A stretch of 64,000 bases of DNA from Providencia stuartii (GTDB lineage Bacteria; Pseudomonadota; Gammaproteobacteria; Enterobacterales; Enterobacteriaceae). The stretch is from positions 868,001 to 932,000 of the forward strand of contig NZ_CP119546.1 in assembly GCF_029277985.1 (NCBI RefSeq). Reading direction: 5' to 3'. The notes under the pieces were generated by a model, which saw only the letters and a program-made list of their open reading frames with translations, made no database searches and was not told the origin of the DNA. Both the position numbers and the translations under genes were made by a program. Shown piece by piece: positions 41,899 to 52,370 of this stretch; position 1 is the stretch's first letter, and each line of letters starts with the position of its first letter.

Positions 41899-43644
41899 GT
41901 GCGATTATTTTCACAACTTGGCTGGTATTTTTTGAGTGAATGGCGACGCTATATTGGTGCGGTTTGCTTTTTAATCATTATAGCTATCTTACAGCTTGTT
42001 CCACCGCGACTTGTGGGTATCGTTGTGGATGGGATTAGCAATCAAACCATGGCTACAACTCAGTTAGTGTCGTATGTGGCATTGATGTTATTCATTGCTG
42101 TTGTTGTATACGGTCTTCGTTATGTCTGGCGTATTTGGTTATTTGGTGCGTCTTATAAGCTAGCGGTGCAATTACGACAAAAATTTTACCGTCAATTAAG
42201 CCTACAAAATCAATCTTTCTATCAAAGATACCGAACAGGAGATTTGATTGCTCGAACCACTAATGATGTTGACCGAGTGGTATTTGCTGCGGGTGAAGGA
42301 GTGCTCACATTTGTTGACTCATTAGTTATGGGCTGTGCTGTATTGGTCATGATGAGCGTGGAAATTAGTTGGCAACTAACATTATTAGCATTGATTCCAA
42401 TGCCTATTATGGCGTTAGTGATTAAACGTTATGGTGATCAATTACATCATCGATTTAAACATGCTCAAGGTGCATTCTCTTCATTAAATAATCATGCACA
42501 AGAGAGCTTAACCAGCATTCGCATGATAAAGGCTTTTGGCCTTGAGGATCATCAATCAAATCAGTTCGAACAAGTCGCGACTGAGGCGGGTCGACGCAAT
42601 ATGCATGTCGCTAGAGTTGATGCCCGTTTTGACCCGACGATTTTTATTGCTATCGGTATGGCAAACCTCTTGGCTATCGCTGGGGGGAGTTGGATGGTGC
42701 TGCATGACACGCTGACTCTCGGTGAACTCACTAGCTTTGTCATGTATTTGGGATTAATGATTTGGCCTATGCTAGCGTTGGCATGGATGTTTAACATCGT
42801 TGAACGTGGTAGCGCAGCCTATAGCCGTATCCGTGCTTTACTGGATGAACCTATAGACATTGAAGATGGTCAGCAATCTCTTCTAGGCGAAAGAGGAGAA
42901 TTACAGGCGCATATTAAGGCGTTTTGTTATCCAGAAGCGGAACGGGTCGCGCTTCATGATATTCATTTCACACTCCCACCCGGTCAGTTTTTGGGAATTT
43001 GCGGACCAACAGGTTCAGGCAAATCAACACTACTTGCATTAATTCAGCGTCAATTCGATGTGACTGAAGGGGAAATCCACTACCAAGGTAAGCCGCTGCC
43101 TGAGATTCGCTTAAATGAATGGCGAAGTCGATTAGCTGTTGTGAATCAATCTCCTTTTTTATTTTCTGATACTGTGGCAGGGAATATCGCATTAGGTAGT
43201 CCACAAGCAACAATAGAGCAAATTGAGGAAGCGGCACGTATTGCTTGCGTGCATGATGATATCCTGAGGTTACCGGAAGGTTACCAAACACAGGTTGGTG
43301 AGCGAGGCGTTATGTTGTCTGGGGGACAAAAACAGCGGCTCTCGATTGCACGAGCTATTTTGCAAAATGCAGAAATTTTAATTTTAGATGATGCTCTCTC
43401 GGCTGTTGATGGGCAGACGGAACATGCTATTTTACAAAACTTGAGCCGTTGGCGTGAAGGCAAGACATTGATTATTACTGCACATCGTCTATCTGCATTA
43501 GTTGAGGCTGATAATATTTTAGTCTTGTCCCAAGGAAGTATTGTGTCTGAAGGTATTCATTCAACACTCACTGTTCAACCGGGTTGGTATAAAGATATGT
43601 ATCATTATCAACAAATTGAAGCGGCTTTGGATGGTGATTTATGA
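41899..43644 (+). CDS. mdlA: ABC exporter half-transporter MdlA
   Basis: Fused membrane and ATPase half of a predicted heterodimeric multidrug-type exporter; the substrate is unknown. 581 residues (E. coli 590), GTG start. Six membrane helices (about 1-310) precede the ATPase with Walker [10 protein letters not shown], signature LSGGQKQR, Walker [14 protein letters not shown] and the H-loop TAHRLS. Here Walker B is followed by Asp rather than Glu, so this half may be the hydrolysis-poor (degenerate) site. It overlaps mdlB by 4 bases (ATGA). Confidence 0.94.
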   Translation: MRLFSQLGWYFLSEWRRYIGAVCFLIIIAILQLVPPRLVGIVVDGISNQTMATTQLVSYVALMLFIAVVVYGLRYVWRIWLFGASYKLAVQLRQKFYRQLSLQNQSFYQRYRTGDLIARTTNDVDRVVFAAGEGVLTFVDSLVMGCAVLVMMSVEISWQLTLLALIPMPIMALVIKRYGDQLHHRFKHAQGAFSSLNNHAQESLTSIRMIKAFGLEDHQSNQFEQVATEAGRRNMHVARVDARFDPTIFIAIGMANLLAIAGGSWMVLHDTLTLGELTSFVMYLGLMIWPMLALAWMFNIVERGSAAYSRIRALLDEPIDIEDGQQSLLGERGELQAHIKAFCYPEAERVALHDIHFTLPPGQFLGICGPTGSGKSTLLALIQRQFDVTEGEIHYQGKPLPEIRLNEWRSRLAVVNQSPFLFSDTVAGNIALGSPQATIEQIEEAARIACVHDDILRLPEGYQTQVGERGVMLSGGQKQRLSIARAILQNAEILILDDALSAVDGQTEHAILQNLSRWREGKTLIITAHRLSALVEADNILVLSQGSIVSEGIHSTLTVQPGWYKDMYHYQQIEAALDGDL

Positions 43645-45425
43645 GTCAGAAAAAACCACTATGGCCAGCCTTAAAACGTCTACTAAGCTATGGAAAAGCG
43701 CATCGTAGTACGATGACATTGGCTATTATCATGCTATGGGTTGCTGCGGCCGCCGAAGTGAGTGGACCTTTGTTGATTAGTTATTTCATTGACAACATGG
43801 TTGCCAAGAAACAAATCATTATGCCACTCACAATATATCTAGCGGTTGGCTTTGTGCTATTGCAGGTTATTGCAGCACTTCTTCATTATTATCAAACTAT
43901 CTTATTCAATAAATCAGCGGTAGGTGTTGTACAGACTTTACGTACCGATGTTATGAATTCGGCGTTAAGACAACCGTTGAGTGCTTTTGATAAACAGCCT
44001 GTAGGACAAATTATTTCTCGCGTGACTAATGACACAGAGGTCATTAAAGATCTATTTGTGACCGTCGTACCCACTGTGTTTCGTAGCTTAGCGCTAATTT
44101 GTGCCATGTTAGTTGCTATGTTTACTCTGGAATGGCGTATGGCTTTGGTCGCCATTATGATCTTTCCTGCGATAGTGGTCGTGATGCTTATCTATCAAAA
44201 ATTGAGTACACCCATTGTCCGTCGAGTGCGTTCTTATCTTGCCGATATTAATAATGGATTTAATGAAGTGATTAATGGCATGACGGTTATTCAGCAATTT
44301 CGCCAACAAGCTCGATTTGGTGAGAAAATGCTTGAAGCAAGCCAAGATCACTATCTCGCGAGAATGAAAGCACTAAAACTCGATGGGGTGTTATTGCGTC
44401 CCCTATTAAGTTTAATTTCCGCGTCAGTGCTTTGCGGATTGCTACTTTTATTCGGTTTTGATGGTACAGCGACCATTGGGGTGGGGGTGCTCTATGCCTT
44501 TATCAACTACCTTGGCCGCTTAAATGAGCCATTAATTGAGCTGACTTCCCAGCAATCGATGTTGCAGCAAGCTGTGGTCTCAGGGGAACGCGTATTTGAG
44601 TTAATGGATAGCCCGAAACAAGGTTATGGCGAGAATGTACAGCCATTACAGGGAGGGGCTATCGATATTCAAGATTTATCATTTGCTTACCGCGAAGATA
44701 AAAAAGTCTTAACAGATATTAATCTTCATGTGCCTGAGAATAGCTTTGTTGCGCTTGTTGGGCATACAGGAAGCGGTAAAAGTACCATCGCAAACCTAAT
44801 TATGGGGTATTACCCTTGGCAACAAGGTGAAATCCTACTCGATGGTAGACCGTTACACTCTCTATCTCACCAAGTTTTACGTAATGGCATCGCAATGGTG
44901 CAACAAGATCCGGTCGTACTCGCGGCTTCCTTCTTTGATAATGTTGCGTTAGGGCGTGATGTAACACAAGAAAAAGTTTGGCAAGTATTAGAAACTGTAC
45001 AGCTAGCTGAGCACGTTCGTTTACTTCCTGATGGCTTGGATTCATTATTGGGTGAACAAGGAAATACACTGTCAGTTGGGCAAAGACAGCTGTTAGCCAT
45101 GGCGCGAGTATTAGTGGTAACACCGAAAATACTGATCCTTGATGAGGCAACAGCGAATATTGATTCAGGAACGGAGCAGTCGATCCAAAAAGCACTGCGT
45201 ATTATTCGCCAGACAACTACGCTAGTTGTTATTGCCCATCGATTATCCACGATAGTCGATGCCGATCAAATTGTTGTGCTTCATCGTGGTGCAATTGTTG
45301 AAAAAGGAAAGCACACTCAATTACTGCAACAAAAAGGGCGCTATTACCAAATGTATCAACTTCAGCAGGTTGGTGAATCGCTCAATTTACATGATGATGT
45401 TGAGCCTGAAACAATATTGAACTGA
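43641..45425 (+). CDS. mdlB: ABC exporter half-transporter MdlB
   Basis: Partner of MdlA in the predicted heterodimer. 594 residues (E. coli 593). Six N-terminal membrane helices, then an ATPase with Walker [10 protein letters not shown], signature LSVGQRQ (Val instead of the usual Gly), Walker [14 protein letters not shown] with the catalytic Glu, and IAHRLST. A strong terminator follows. An NtrC-like site for glnK lies between its stop and that terminator. Confidence 0.95.
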   Translation: MSQKKPLWPALKRLLSYGKAHRSTMTLAIIMLWVAAAAEVSGPLLISYFIDNMVAKKQIIMPLTIYLAVGFVLLQVIAALLHYYQTILFNKSAVGVVQTLRTDVMNSALRQPLSAFDKQPVGQIISRVTNDTEVIKDLFVTVVPTVFRSLALICAMLVAMFTLEWRMALVAIMIFPAIVVVMLIYQKLSTPIVRRVRSYLADINNGFNEVINGMTVIQQFRQQARFGEKMLEASQDHYLARMKALKLDGVLLRPLLSLISASVLCGLLLLFGFDGTATIGVGVLYAFINYLGRLNEPLIELTSQQSMLQQAVVSGERVFELMDSPKQGYGENVQPLQGGAIDIQDLSFAYREDKKVLTDINLHVPENSFVALVGHTGSGKSTIANLIMGYYPWQQGEILLDGRPLHSLSHQVLRNGIAMVQQDPVVLAASFFDNVALGRDVTQEKVWQVLETVQLAEHVRLLPDGLDSLLGEQGNTLSVGQRQLLAMARVLVVTPKILILDEATANIDSGTEQSIQKALRIIRQTTTLVVIAHRLSTIVDADQIVVLHRGAIVEKGKHTQLLQQKGRYYQMYQLQQVGESLNLHDDVEPETILN

Positions 45426-45431
45426 TTATTT

Positions 45432-45448
45432 TGCACACTTTTAATGCA
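45432..45448. promoter_or_regulatory. NtrC-like enhancer site upstream of glnK
   Basis: TGCAC-ACTTTTA-ATGCA matches the 17-bp dyad TGCAC-N7-GTGCA with one mismatch. It stands about 85 bases upstream of the sigma-54 promoter, a usual enhancer distance. It precedes the mdlB terminator hairpin. Confidence 0.6.
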
Positions 45449-45452
45449 TAAG

Positions 45453-45485
45453 AAAAAAGCCACTCGAGAGAGTGGCTTTTTTTTT
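45453..45485 (+). terminator. Intrinsic terminator after mdlB
   Basis: GCCACTC (45459-45465) and GAGTGGC (45470-45476) with a GAGA loop, A run before and nine T after, so it can act on both strands. Confidence 0.9.
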
Positions 45486-45519
45486 GCCATTACTGTTTGA
45501 ATTATAAGCCTAATTAATT

Positions 45520-45536
45520 TTGGCATGTTATTTGCC
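45520..45536 (+). promoter_or_regulatory. Sigma-54 promoter of glnK-amtB
   Basis: TTGGCATGTTATTTGCC has the invariant GG and GC separated by 10 bases, matching YTGGCACGNNNNTTGCW. Placed 80 bases before glnK. Nitrogen-limited, NtrC-activated expression is known for E. coli glnK-amtB. Confidence 0.8.
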
Positions 45537-45580
45537 TTAAGGTTTTTGCAATCAGTGATGTTGCTATCGCGCACCTTTAG

Positions 45581-45955
<375 letters not shown>

Positions 45956-45965
45956 GAGAACAGCG

Positions 45966-47249
45966 ATGAGTAAATTGTTTCAGGTTTTATGTTGGTTATT
46001 TATAGCGAGTTTTCCTGTGAATGTGTTTGCTGCTGAGGACGGTGTAGATAAAGCCGACAATGCATTTATGATGGTTTGTACTGCATTGGTCTTATTTATG
46101 ATCATTCCTGGTATCGCTTTATTTTATGGCGGATTACTGAGAAGCAAAAACGTATTGTCACTTATGGCTCAAACGATGGTTATTTTTGCTCTCGTTTCGG
46201 TCATTTGGGTGATATATGGTTATAGCTTGTCCTTTAGTGAAGGAAATGATTTTTTCGGTGGATTAAGCCAATTTATGCTTAAAGGAATTAGCGTCGAAAG
46301 CTTAGCAGCAACGATCCCACAATTTGTTCATGTGGCATTCCAAGGGGCTTTTGCCAGTTTAACGGTTGCGCTGGTGGTTGGTGCTTTAGGCGAAAGGGTT
46401 AAATTTTCAGCCATACTGATATTTGCTTTTATTTGGACAACCTTTGCTTATTTACCTATGGCTCATATGGTATGGGGCGGGGGATTACTTGCCCAAGATG
46501 GCGCACTGGATTTTGCGGGGGGAACGGTTGTTCATATTAATGCAGCAGTCGCTGGGCTTGTTGGTGCTTACTTACTTGGAAAAAGAACGGGTTTCGGAAA
46601 AGAAGCCATAAAACCCCATAACTTGCCGATGGTATTTATGGGAACGGCGATCTTATTTATTGGTTGGTTCGGTTTTAATGCTGGGTCTGCTGGAAGTGCG
46701 AATTCTATTGCAGCTTTGGCCTTTATTAATACCGTTGTAGCGGCATCCGGCGCAATTTTATCTTGGGTACTTGCGGAGTGGGTGTTTAGAGATAAACCGT
46801 CATTATTGGGGGCTTGTTCTGGCTGTTTAGCTGGATTAGTCGGCATCACACCGGCAGCCGGTACGGTTGGAATTGCTGGCGCATTGGTAATAGGCCTAAT
46901 ATCTGGGGTTGCTGGATTATGGGGGGTGGTCGTTTTAAAACGTTGGTTAAAAGTCGACGATGTATGTGATGTTTTTGGCGTACACGGTGTTTGTGGCGTA
47001 GTTGGTTGCTTATTAACAGGCGTATTTACCTCTGCAACATTAGGGGGGTTAGGTTATGCCGAGGGAGTGACAATGCTTAAACAAGTTGGTGTTCAGGCAT
47101 TTAGCATACTAATCTGTGTGATTTGGACTGCAATTGTCGCTTATTTGGCATTTTTGATAGCGGATAAACTAACAGGTTTACGTGTTGAGGTTGAACAAGA
47201 AAGAGAGGGACTCGATATTACCTATCATGGTGAGAGTGCTTATAATTAA
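45966..47249 (+). CDS. amtB: Ammonium transporter AmtB
   Basis: Trimeric channel for ammonium uptake, gated by GlnK. ATG 45966 gives 427 residues (E. coli 428) with a cleaved signal peptide (ending NVFA before AEDG) and eleven helices. The twin pore histidines are in GGTVVHINAA and FGVHGVCGVVG; DKADNAFMM marks the mature N-terminus. The frame continues upstream inside glnK without conservation. Confidence 0.97.
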   Translation: MSKLFQVLCWLFIASFPVNVFAAEDGVDKADNAFMMVCTALVLFMIIPGIALFYGGLLRSKNVLSLMAQTMVIFALVSVIWVIYGYSLSFSEGNDFFGGLSQFMLKGISVESLAATIPQFVHVAFQGAFASLTVALVVGALGERVKFSAILIFAFIWTTFAYLPMAHMVWGGGLLAQDGALDFAGGTVVHINAAVAGLVGAYLLGKRTGFGKEAIKPHNLPMVFMGTAILFIGWFGFNAGSAGSANSIAALAFINTVVAASGAILSWVLAEWVFRDKPSLLGACSGCLAGLVGITPAAGTVGIAGALVIGLISGVAGLWGVVVLKRWLKVDDVCDVFGVHGVCGVVGCLLTGVFTSATLGGLGYAEGVTMLKQVGVQAFSILICVIWTAIVAYLAFLIADKLTGLRVEVEQEREGLDITYHGESAYN

Positions 47250-47300
47250 CTTGTATTTATATGATGTTAGTTAGTACTCACATTATATATACCCAATAAG

Positions 47301-47327
47301 AATGGCAGATCAATAGATTCTGCCATT
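47301..47327 (+). terminator. Hairpin after amtB, possible terminator
   Basis: AATGGCAGA (47301-47309) and TCTGCCATT (47319-47327) pair perfectly over 9 bp. No T run follows, so function as a terminator is uncertain. Confidence 0.45.
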
Positions 47328-47476
47328 CAAACATGGAAAATACTCTTCTCACAATAATAATGAAGAGCTGTGACGCATGAACGAATAGGGTTTTAATATA
47401 AAAGGATAAGATAAGAGGTGAGCTTTCTATCTTACCCTATTTAGTTAGTGAGTACTTGCGTTGGTTTACCTGCCAA

Positions 47477-48343
47477 TTAACGCGGCTTTCTTTTACGGAT
47501 CACCCCTTCTTGGACCGCTGTTGCTACTAGCTCCCCACTTTGGTTATAAATTTGTCCTTTAACAAACCCACGGCCTCCAGAGGCTGAAGGACTCTCTATA
47601 GCATAGAGTAGCCAGTCATCAATTTTAAAGGGGCGGTGGTACCACATAGAATGGTCAATTGTGGCAACCTGTAAGTCTCTCTCCATAAAGCCACGGCCAT
47701 GTGGTTGGAGCGTTGCGGGGAGAAAATTATAGTCAGACGCATAGCCCAATAAATAATTATGTAATGATGGAATATCAGGCAATTGCCCTTTCGCTTTAAA
47801 CCAAATATAGCGAAACGGTTCCTGTGGGGGAGTGTCGAAAGGACTATAAAACTCGATTGGACGAAACTCAAAAGGGTTTGGGCGCAAAGCATACTTTTTA
47901 ACAGATTCGGGTAACTGAGTAGCCAAACGCTGAATGATGTCATCTTGAGAGATTAATGTTTCTGGTGATGGGACTTCAGGCATTAAATTTTGATGGTTAA
48001 ATCCATCCTCTTGGGATTGGAAAGATGCCGTCATAAAAAAGATAGGCTTACCATGTTGTATTGCACTGACTCGTCGTGTGCTAAAACTGCCGCCATCTCT
48101 TAATATCTCTACATCATAAACAATTGGGCGCTGGCTATCACCTGGGCGTAAGAAGTAGCTATGGAATGAATTAATTAAGCGATCTTCAGGAATGGTTTGT
48201 TCTGCCGCATACATGGCTTGGCCAACGACTTGCCCACCGAAAACTTGAGGTAGTCCGAGATCTTCACTTTGACCACGAAAAATACCTTCTTCAATCTTTT
48301 CCAATTCTAATAGGCTGATTAAATTTTGTAATTCTGGACTCAT
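47477..48343 (-). CDS. tesB: Acyl-CoA thioesterase II TesB
   Basis: Broad-specificity cytoplasmic acyl-CoA thioesterase with a double hotdog fold. 288 residues (E. coli 286), with [46 protein letters not shown], and the second-half catalytic region [14 protein letters not shown] with [20 protein letters not shown]. It converges with amtB and is divergent from ybaY, as in E. coli. Confidence 0.96.
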   Translation of the reverse strand: MSPELQNLISLLELEKIEEGIFRGQSEDLGLPQVFGGQVVGQAMYAAEQTIPEDRLINSFHSYFLRPGDSQRPIVYDVEILRDGGSFSTRRVSAIQHGKPIFFMTASFQSQEDGFNHQNLMPEVPSPETLISQDDIIQRLATQLPESVKKYALRPNPFEFRPIEFYSPFDTPPQEPFRYIWFKAKGQLPDIPSLHNYLLGYASDYNFLPATLQPHGRGFMERDLQVATIDHSMWYHRPFKIDDWLLYAIESPSASGGRGFVKGQIYNQSGELVATAVQEGVIRKRKPR

Positions 48344-48667
48344 AGCAACCTTGAATATTGATTAATAAATATCAGATGATTGTATTTTCCCATTAATACA
48401 TAAAAATAGGTAGACTGTTTTTGTGTTATCGATTTTACGTCGCAAAGTGATGAGGATAGCGGCTTGCGACTTGAAACACCTTATTGCCTAGGCTGAATAT
48501 GACTTTTTTATGAAATTTATATCTTGATATGCGCAGTTACATTTTGAGATAGTATTTTATTGATAGTTATTTTTGGCTATAATCTGATCTTTGGTGGTTA
48601 AAAATTACAACTAAAATGAAATAATGTAAATATCCTCTGATAACAAATTGTTTTTTAGGCAATTATT
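48344..48667. other. Divergent intergenic region between tesB and ybaY
   Basis: About 325 AT-rich bases that must hold both promoters. I see no small gene, repeat or clear operator. Confidence 0.4.
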
Positions 48668-49126
48668 ATGAAATTAAACCTATTTATCATTAGCTTTATC
48701 GCGTTGGCTTTTTTAGGGGGGTGTGAAGGTAATAATAATAAAGCGAATGAGACAAAGTTAGGTCATCACAGTCATCCAACGAAAAAGAGTGTGGATGCGA
48801 AGGTTATCAAGGGGCAAATGGTTATCCCGCAACAAGCGGTATTGCCTGGAAATGCATTAATTACGGTGACCTTAGCTGATATTTCTATCGCTGAGTTACC
48901 TGATTTGATTTTGGCGCAAAAATATTATCAAGTAAAAGAGAAGCAATTTGTCTTTCCTTTTGAACTGAGCTACCAAAAGGATGAAGTACGTCAGAATGCA
49001 CATCTTGCGCTAAGAGCTACGGTGTCTGTTGATGGTGATTTATGGTTTGTTTCAAAGGCTGAAAGTATAGTGATGAATGATGGCGTCACAAATAATATTC
49101 AATTAGTACTTGAGCCTACGAAATAA
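48668..49126 (+). CDS. ybaY: YbaY-family lipoprotein
   Basis: Predicted outer-membrane lipoprotein of unknown function. 152 residues, shorter than E. coli YbaY (about 190) because the Pro/Thr-rich C-terminal tail is missing. Lipobox FLGGC places the lipidated Cys at 19; a His-rich linker follows (GHHSHP). The conserved core is VKGQMVIPQQAVLPGNALITVTLADIS... with FPFELSYQKDEV and VSVDGDLWFVS. Located between tesB and the SRP RNA gene, as in E. coli. Confidence 0.85.
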   Translation: MKLNLFIISFIALAFLGGCEGNNNKANETKLGHHSHPTKKSVDAKVIKGQMVIPQQAVLPGNALITVTLADISIAELPDLILAQKYYQVKEKQFVFPFELSYQKDEVRQNAHLALRATVSVDGDLWFVSKAESIVMNDGVTNNIQLVLEPTK

Positions 49127-49255
49127 TTGAGTCTATTTTTATCAAGCTTAATAGTGATTTGCTATTGTGTAATAAACCAGCACTTAACAGCGCTTTCCTT
49201 GCTATTTTAGTCATCATCAAGCATAATGCCACCTGCTTTTTAGGAAGCAATCAAT

Positions 49256-49369
49256 GGGGGCTCTGTTGGTTCTCCCGCAACGCTAACTTGTTAACTAGGT
49301 CAGGTCCGGAAGGAAGCAGCCATGGCAGGGGATGTGTGTGCCGGGATGTCGCTGGCAGGGCTCCCACCC
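49256..49369 (+). ncRNA. ffs: 4.5S RNA of the signal recognition particle
   Basis: 114 bases, the E. coli length, from GGGGGCTCTGTTGGTTCTCC to CTCCCACCC. The Ffh-binding loop CAGGTCCGGAAGGAAGCAGC is identical to E. coli, and the two ends pair to form the long hairpin. A CATAAT at 49232-49237 could be the -10 box. Location after ybaY matches E. coli. Confidence 0.97.
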
Positions 49370-49736
49370 AATCATAAGCCGTTCACTTATCTTTCTTCCA
49401 TTTATCCCTTATTATTTTTTAGTCTTATATACAACTAAAAATGATATTCATAATACAAGTGTAAGTTATGGATTATTCATTTTGGCGACGAATGGGATAG
49501 CTCGACCATTATTTATAGGGCGCTACAAATTTTTATGAATAAACATTGCACTATTGTTTAAGCATTAAAAGCTAAATCTATCTAGTGGGCAACGATTATG
49601 TTTAGATAAGTAAAGTCTATGTAGAATGGTGATATTTTTTTGTAATAATTAATAAATTAAAGTCAATACACACATTAAGCCGATAAAATAAATTACCGGC
49701 TATAACCAGTTATTATCTGAGCATATTAATAAGTAG
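49370..49736. other. Intergenic region between ffs and hha
   Basis: About 370 AT-rich bases. Near its right end AGCCGATA...TACCGGCT (49678-49701) forms a hairpin that may end the hha transcript (minus strand), though the T tract is weak. A frame that overlaps the ffs 3' end is not a gene. Nothing else was noticed. Confidence 0.45.
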
Positions 49737-49940
49737 TTATCTAACAAATTTCCAAACAGAGGCTGGAATTTTGTCATAAAGTTTATTCATAGTGAGTTCT
49801 GCAAGACGGTGATCTGCGGCTGAGTAAAATAGTTCCAGCTCGTCTTCAGAAAGCTCATACTTATTTTTTTCAATAACACGCTCAAGTGTATCGATGGTTG
49901 TGCATTTTCTTAAACGCATCAGATAATCAGTTTTGGTCAT
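49737..49940 (-). CDS. hha: Haemolysin expression-modulating protein Hha
   Basis: Small partner of H-NS that binds it and strengthens silencing of horizontally acquired AT-rich genes; with TomB it also behaves as a toxin-antitoxin-like pair affecting biofilm. 67 residues (E. coli 72, with a five-residue longer N-terminus). [20 protein letters not shown] and [17 protein letters not shown] are near-identical to E. coli. It lies 78 bases past tomB on the same strand. Confidence 0.96.
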   Translation of the reverse strand: MTKTDYLMRLRKCTTIDTLERVIEKNKYELSEDELELFYSAADHRLAELTMNKLYDKIPASVWKFVR

Positions 49941-50018
49941 AATACCCTTTCTTTTATTGATAATTAAAAATCTTTATAACATGCTATGTTATAGTTTATT
50001 TAGTGGTGAATAATATCT

Positions 50019-50387
50019 TTAGGTCTTGCTTGCAGGGCATTTTAAATCATCATCAAGTACAGCGACAAGATTTTGATTCATACTCTGCCAGTCAATAATT
50101 TCACTTAACGTTATTACCGGACTACCGAATAAATCGTAAGTCTCGTCAAGATACTCTTCTACTAATGATATAACGAGATTATCTTTTGGATGTTTGATCT
50201 TATATTGCCATACAAAGGCGGCTATATGTTCAATAAGCTCATTGAGCCGTACACTTTGTGGTGAGCTTAAATCATTTATCCAATGTGTATTTGTTTTCTG
50301 TAAGCTTGAAATTGCTTCTCTATTCAAACTGTTACACAAGTATTTTAACTCTGATATATCATAATTTTTGGGTGAATATTCATCCAT
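50019..50387 (-). CDS. tomB: Hha toxicity modulator TomB
   Basis: Counteracts Hha toxicity (antitoxin-like) and modulates biofilm formation. ATG 50387, with GGAGGTGATT directly upstream, gives 122 residues from MDEYSPKNYDISELKYLC; a GTG two codons upstream overlaps the ribosome site. The family core LNELIEHIAAFVWQYKIKHPKDN is clear. E. coli TomB has 124 residues. In E. coli acrAB lies beyond it; here mltD does. Confidence 0.94.
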   Translation of the reverse strand: MDEYSPKNYDISELKYLCNSLNREAISSLQKTNTHWINDLSSPQSVRLNELIEHIAAFVWQYKIKHPKDNLVISLVEEYLDETYDLFGSPVITLSEIIDWQSMNQNLVAVLDDDLKCPASKT

Positions 50388-50954
50388 AATCACCTCCGCA
50401 GGCGAGACTAACCTTTGCTATGTGTATTTCTATATCAAAATAATCGAGTACAAACTAAATAACACACCTTGATAATTAACTTAAGTATTTATTAATCAAT
50501 ATCTTAGGTTATATAAAATTGTAAAAAATAGGTGTAGTTTTTTAGAATTATCAATAATTATATCTGTAATATTCAAATACGGGCTAGCAGCGCTAACAGT
50601 TTTCGCTGTGCTAATAATATAGCACTTTTATTACATAAGTCACCACCTGACTGGTGTTTTTTTTCAAAAATAAAAGTATCCCTAGGCCTTTTTGTGCTAT
50701 TTATATCGATTAAACACAATTCTGGGGGAGTTTTATATCAGATTAGCAGTACTTTTCGTTTGTTTACAAAAAATCACGATCAATTTAACTTAAAAAGCGA
50801 TCTGCAAAATAATCTTAAAATATTTTTTTAACAATATAGGTTTGGTATTAACGGCTATTGAATATGATATCAATATTGATAAGTATAATTAATTTTTGGT
50901 ACTAAATAAGTAATACCTACCGATTAATCGGTAGGTACATAAAGAAAAATTATT
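50388..50954. other. AT-rich intergenic region between tomB and mltD
   Basis: About 570 bases without a gene. It holds the tomB promoter region, a possible hairpin near 50590 (AGCAGCG...CGCTGTGCT), and the mltD end palindrome at 50914-50937. This is a synteny junction relative to E. coli, where hha-tomB is followed by acrB. Confidence 0.45.
50914..50937 (-). terminator. Palindromic hairpin after mltD, probable terminator
   Basis: TACCTACCGA and TCGGTAGGTA pair perfectly around TTAA (24 bp overall). On the minus strand TTACTTATTT follows, so it likely ends mltD transcripts, 17 bases past the stop. Confidence 0.62.
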
Positions 50955-52292
50955 TTATAGGTAAAGATTCAATGTAACGCCTGGCTTTAGATCTGCCATT
51001 TTGACCCCAGAATTCCAACTCATTAAATCATTGAGCTTAATTCCATGTCTTTTGGCTATACTATAATAAGAATCGCCTTTCTTTACTTTATACGTTTTGG
51101 ATTTACGCTTATTTGATGCAGGTGCACTGCCTTTTATCTTAAGGGTTTGTCCTGGATAGATATTCGCCGTTTTCATCCCATTAAGTTGTTTAATACTCTT
51201 ACTGGTGGTATTGAACTTTTTAGCAATACTTGCGATCGATTCTCCTTTAACAACTTTATGAGTAAAGCCATTAGTTTGTGGTGCTGATCGTTTAAGTTGG
51301 TTTTGAGCAACAGCAGTACGAATATTATTTAAAACGGCTTGGTCAGAAAGCGATAATTTAAGTTGCTCTGCTTTTGCCGTAGGCAACATAATATAATGAG
51401 GACCATTTGGTGATGTTACACCACGCTTATAACCTGAGTTATATGTTTTTAGTGATTCCTCTGAGATACCTGTTAATTCTGCTGCTTGGGTTAAGGTAAT
51501 TTGTTGCCCTACATCAACCTGAGTTAATGCGCGACTTCTATTACTGCGTGGTAATTTGACTTGATATCTTTCAGGGTTTCTTAATACTTGGCTGAGCGCT
51601 AATATTTTAGGGACATACTGTTTAGTTTCTTTTGGTAAGGACAACGACCAAAAATCCGTCGGTAATCCAGCGGCTTGGTTCTTTTTGATCGCATTCAACA
51701 CACATCCTTCACCACAGTTATAAGCAGCCAGTGTGAGTTCCCAATCATGGCCAAACATAATATTTAAATTTTCGAGCAAATCAAAAGCAGCCTTAGTCGA
51801 TGTCACGAGATCACGACGCTCATCGACCCACTGGTCTTGTTTTAATCCGTAAGAGCGGGCAGTGATAGGAACAATTTGCCAAAGACCTGCTGCTTGTGCC
51901 GGAGAGGTTGCTTTTGGATTGAAGGAACTTTCTATAATAGGAATTAAGGCCAATTCCATTGGTAAGTTACGTGCATTGACTTCGTCTACGATCCAATACA
52001 TATAAGGTTCTGCCCTTAATGTGACATCGTAGAGAAAACTTTGTTTTGTATAATAATTGCTGGCTTGTTCCCTGATGATTGAATTATCAGGTATATCCAT
52101 CTTCAGCTCATCACTGATATAACCCCAAAGATCACTATCTATTGTTGAGGTTTGTCTACTTGCTGCCTGATTATGTGGAGCAACGCTTTCTATAGTGTGG
52201 TTTGCTGAAGACTTGTTCTGCTTGGTTTTTTGTGGTGAAGCTTGGCATCCGGCCAGCAGAACAATGGCGATAATCGTCGCTATTGTCTTCAT
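50955..52292 (-). CDS. mltD: Membrane-bound lytic murein transglycosylase D
   Basis: Outer-membrane lipoprotein that cleaves glycan strands of peptidoglycan, leaving 1,6-anhydroMurNAc ends. ATG 52292 gives 445 residues (E. coli 452) with lipobox LLAGC (Cys16). The lysozyme-like domain has catalytic Glu121 (LIPIIESSFNP) and AAGLWQIVPITARSYGL. Two LysM repeats close the protein (from about 345 and 402; HKVVKGESIASIAKKF and YKVKKGDSYYSIAKRH). Released muropeptides would be imported by AmpG, encoded earlier. It follows gloB-divergent genes as in E. coli. Confidence 0.95.
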   Translation of the reverse strand: MKTIATIIAIVLLAGCQASPQKTKQNKSSANHTIESVAPHNQAASRQTSTIDSDLWGYISDELKMDIPDNSIIREQASNYYTKQSFLYDVTLRAEPYMYWIVDEVNARNLPMELALIPIIESSFNPKATSPAQAAGLWQIVPITARSYGLKQDQWVDERRDLVTSTKAAFDLLENLNIMFGHDWELTLAAYNCGEGCVLNAIKKNQAAGLPTDFWSLSLPKETKQYVPKILALSQVLRNPERYQVKLPRSNRSRALTQVDVGQQITLTQAAELTGISEESLKTYNSGYKRGVTSPNGPHYIMLPTAKAEQLKLSLSDQAVLNNIRTAVAQNQLKRSAPQTNGFTHKVVKGESIASIAKKFNTTSKSIKQLNGMKTANIYPGQTLKIKGSAPASNKRKSKTYKVKKGDSYYSIAKRHGIKLNDLMSWNSGVKMADLKPGVTLNLYL

Positions 52293-52370
52293 TGTGTCAA
52301 TATTCTTTGTTTTATGTGTAAAAGTCGAACAATAATACTTATCCGACACAAAGAAGACAATAATTAAACG

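Noticed and set aside
44800..45250. Two open frames of 127-131 codons on the minus strand within mdlB
   Set aside because: They are antisense shadows of a strongly conserved ATPase domain, with no ribosome site and biased composition.
49332..49538. Small open frame overlapping the 3' end of the SRP RNA
   Set aside because: It starts inside the structured RNA gene and has no ribosome site or homology.
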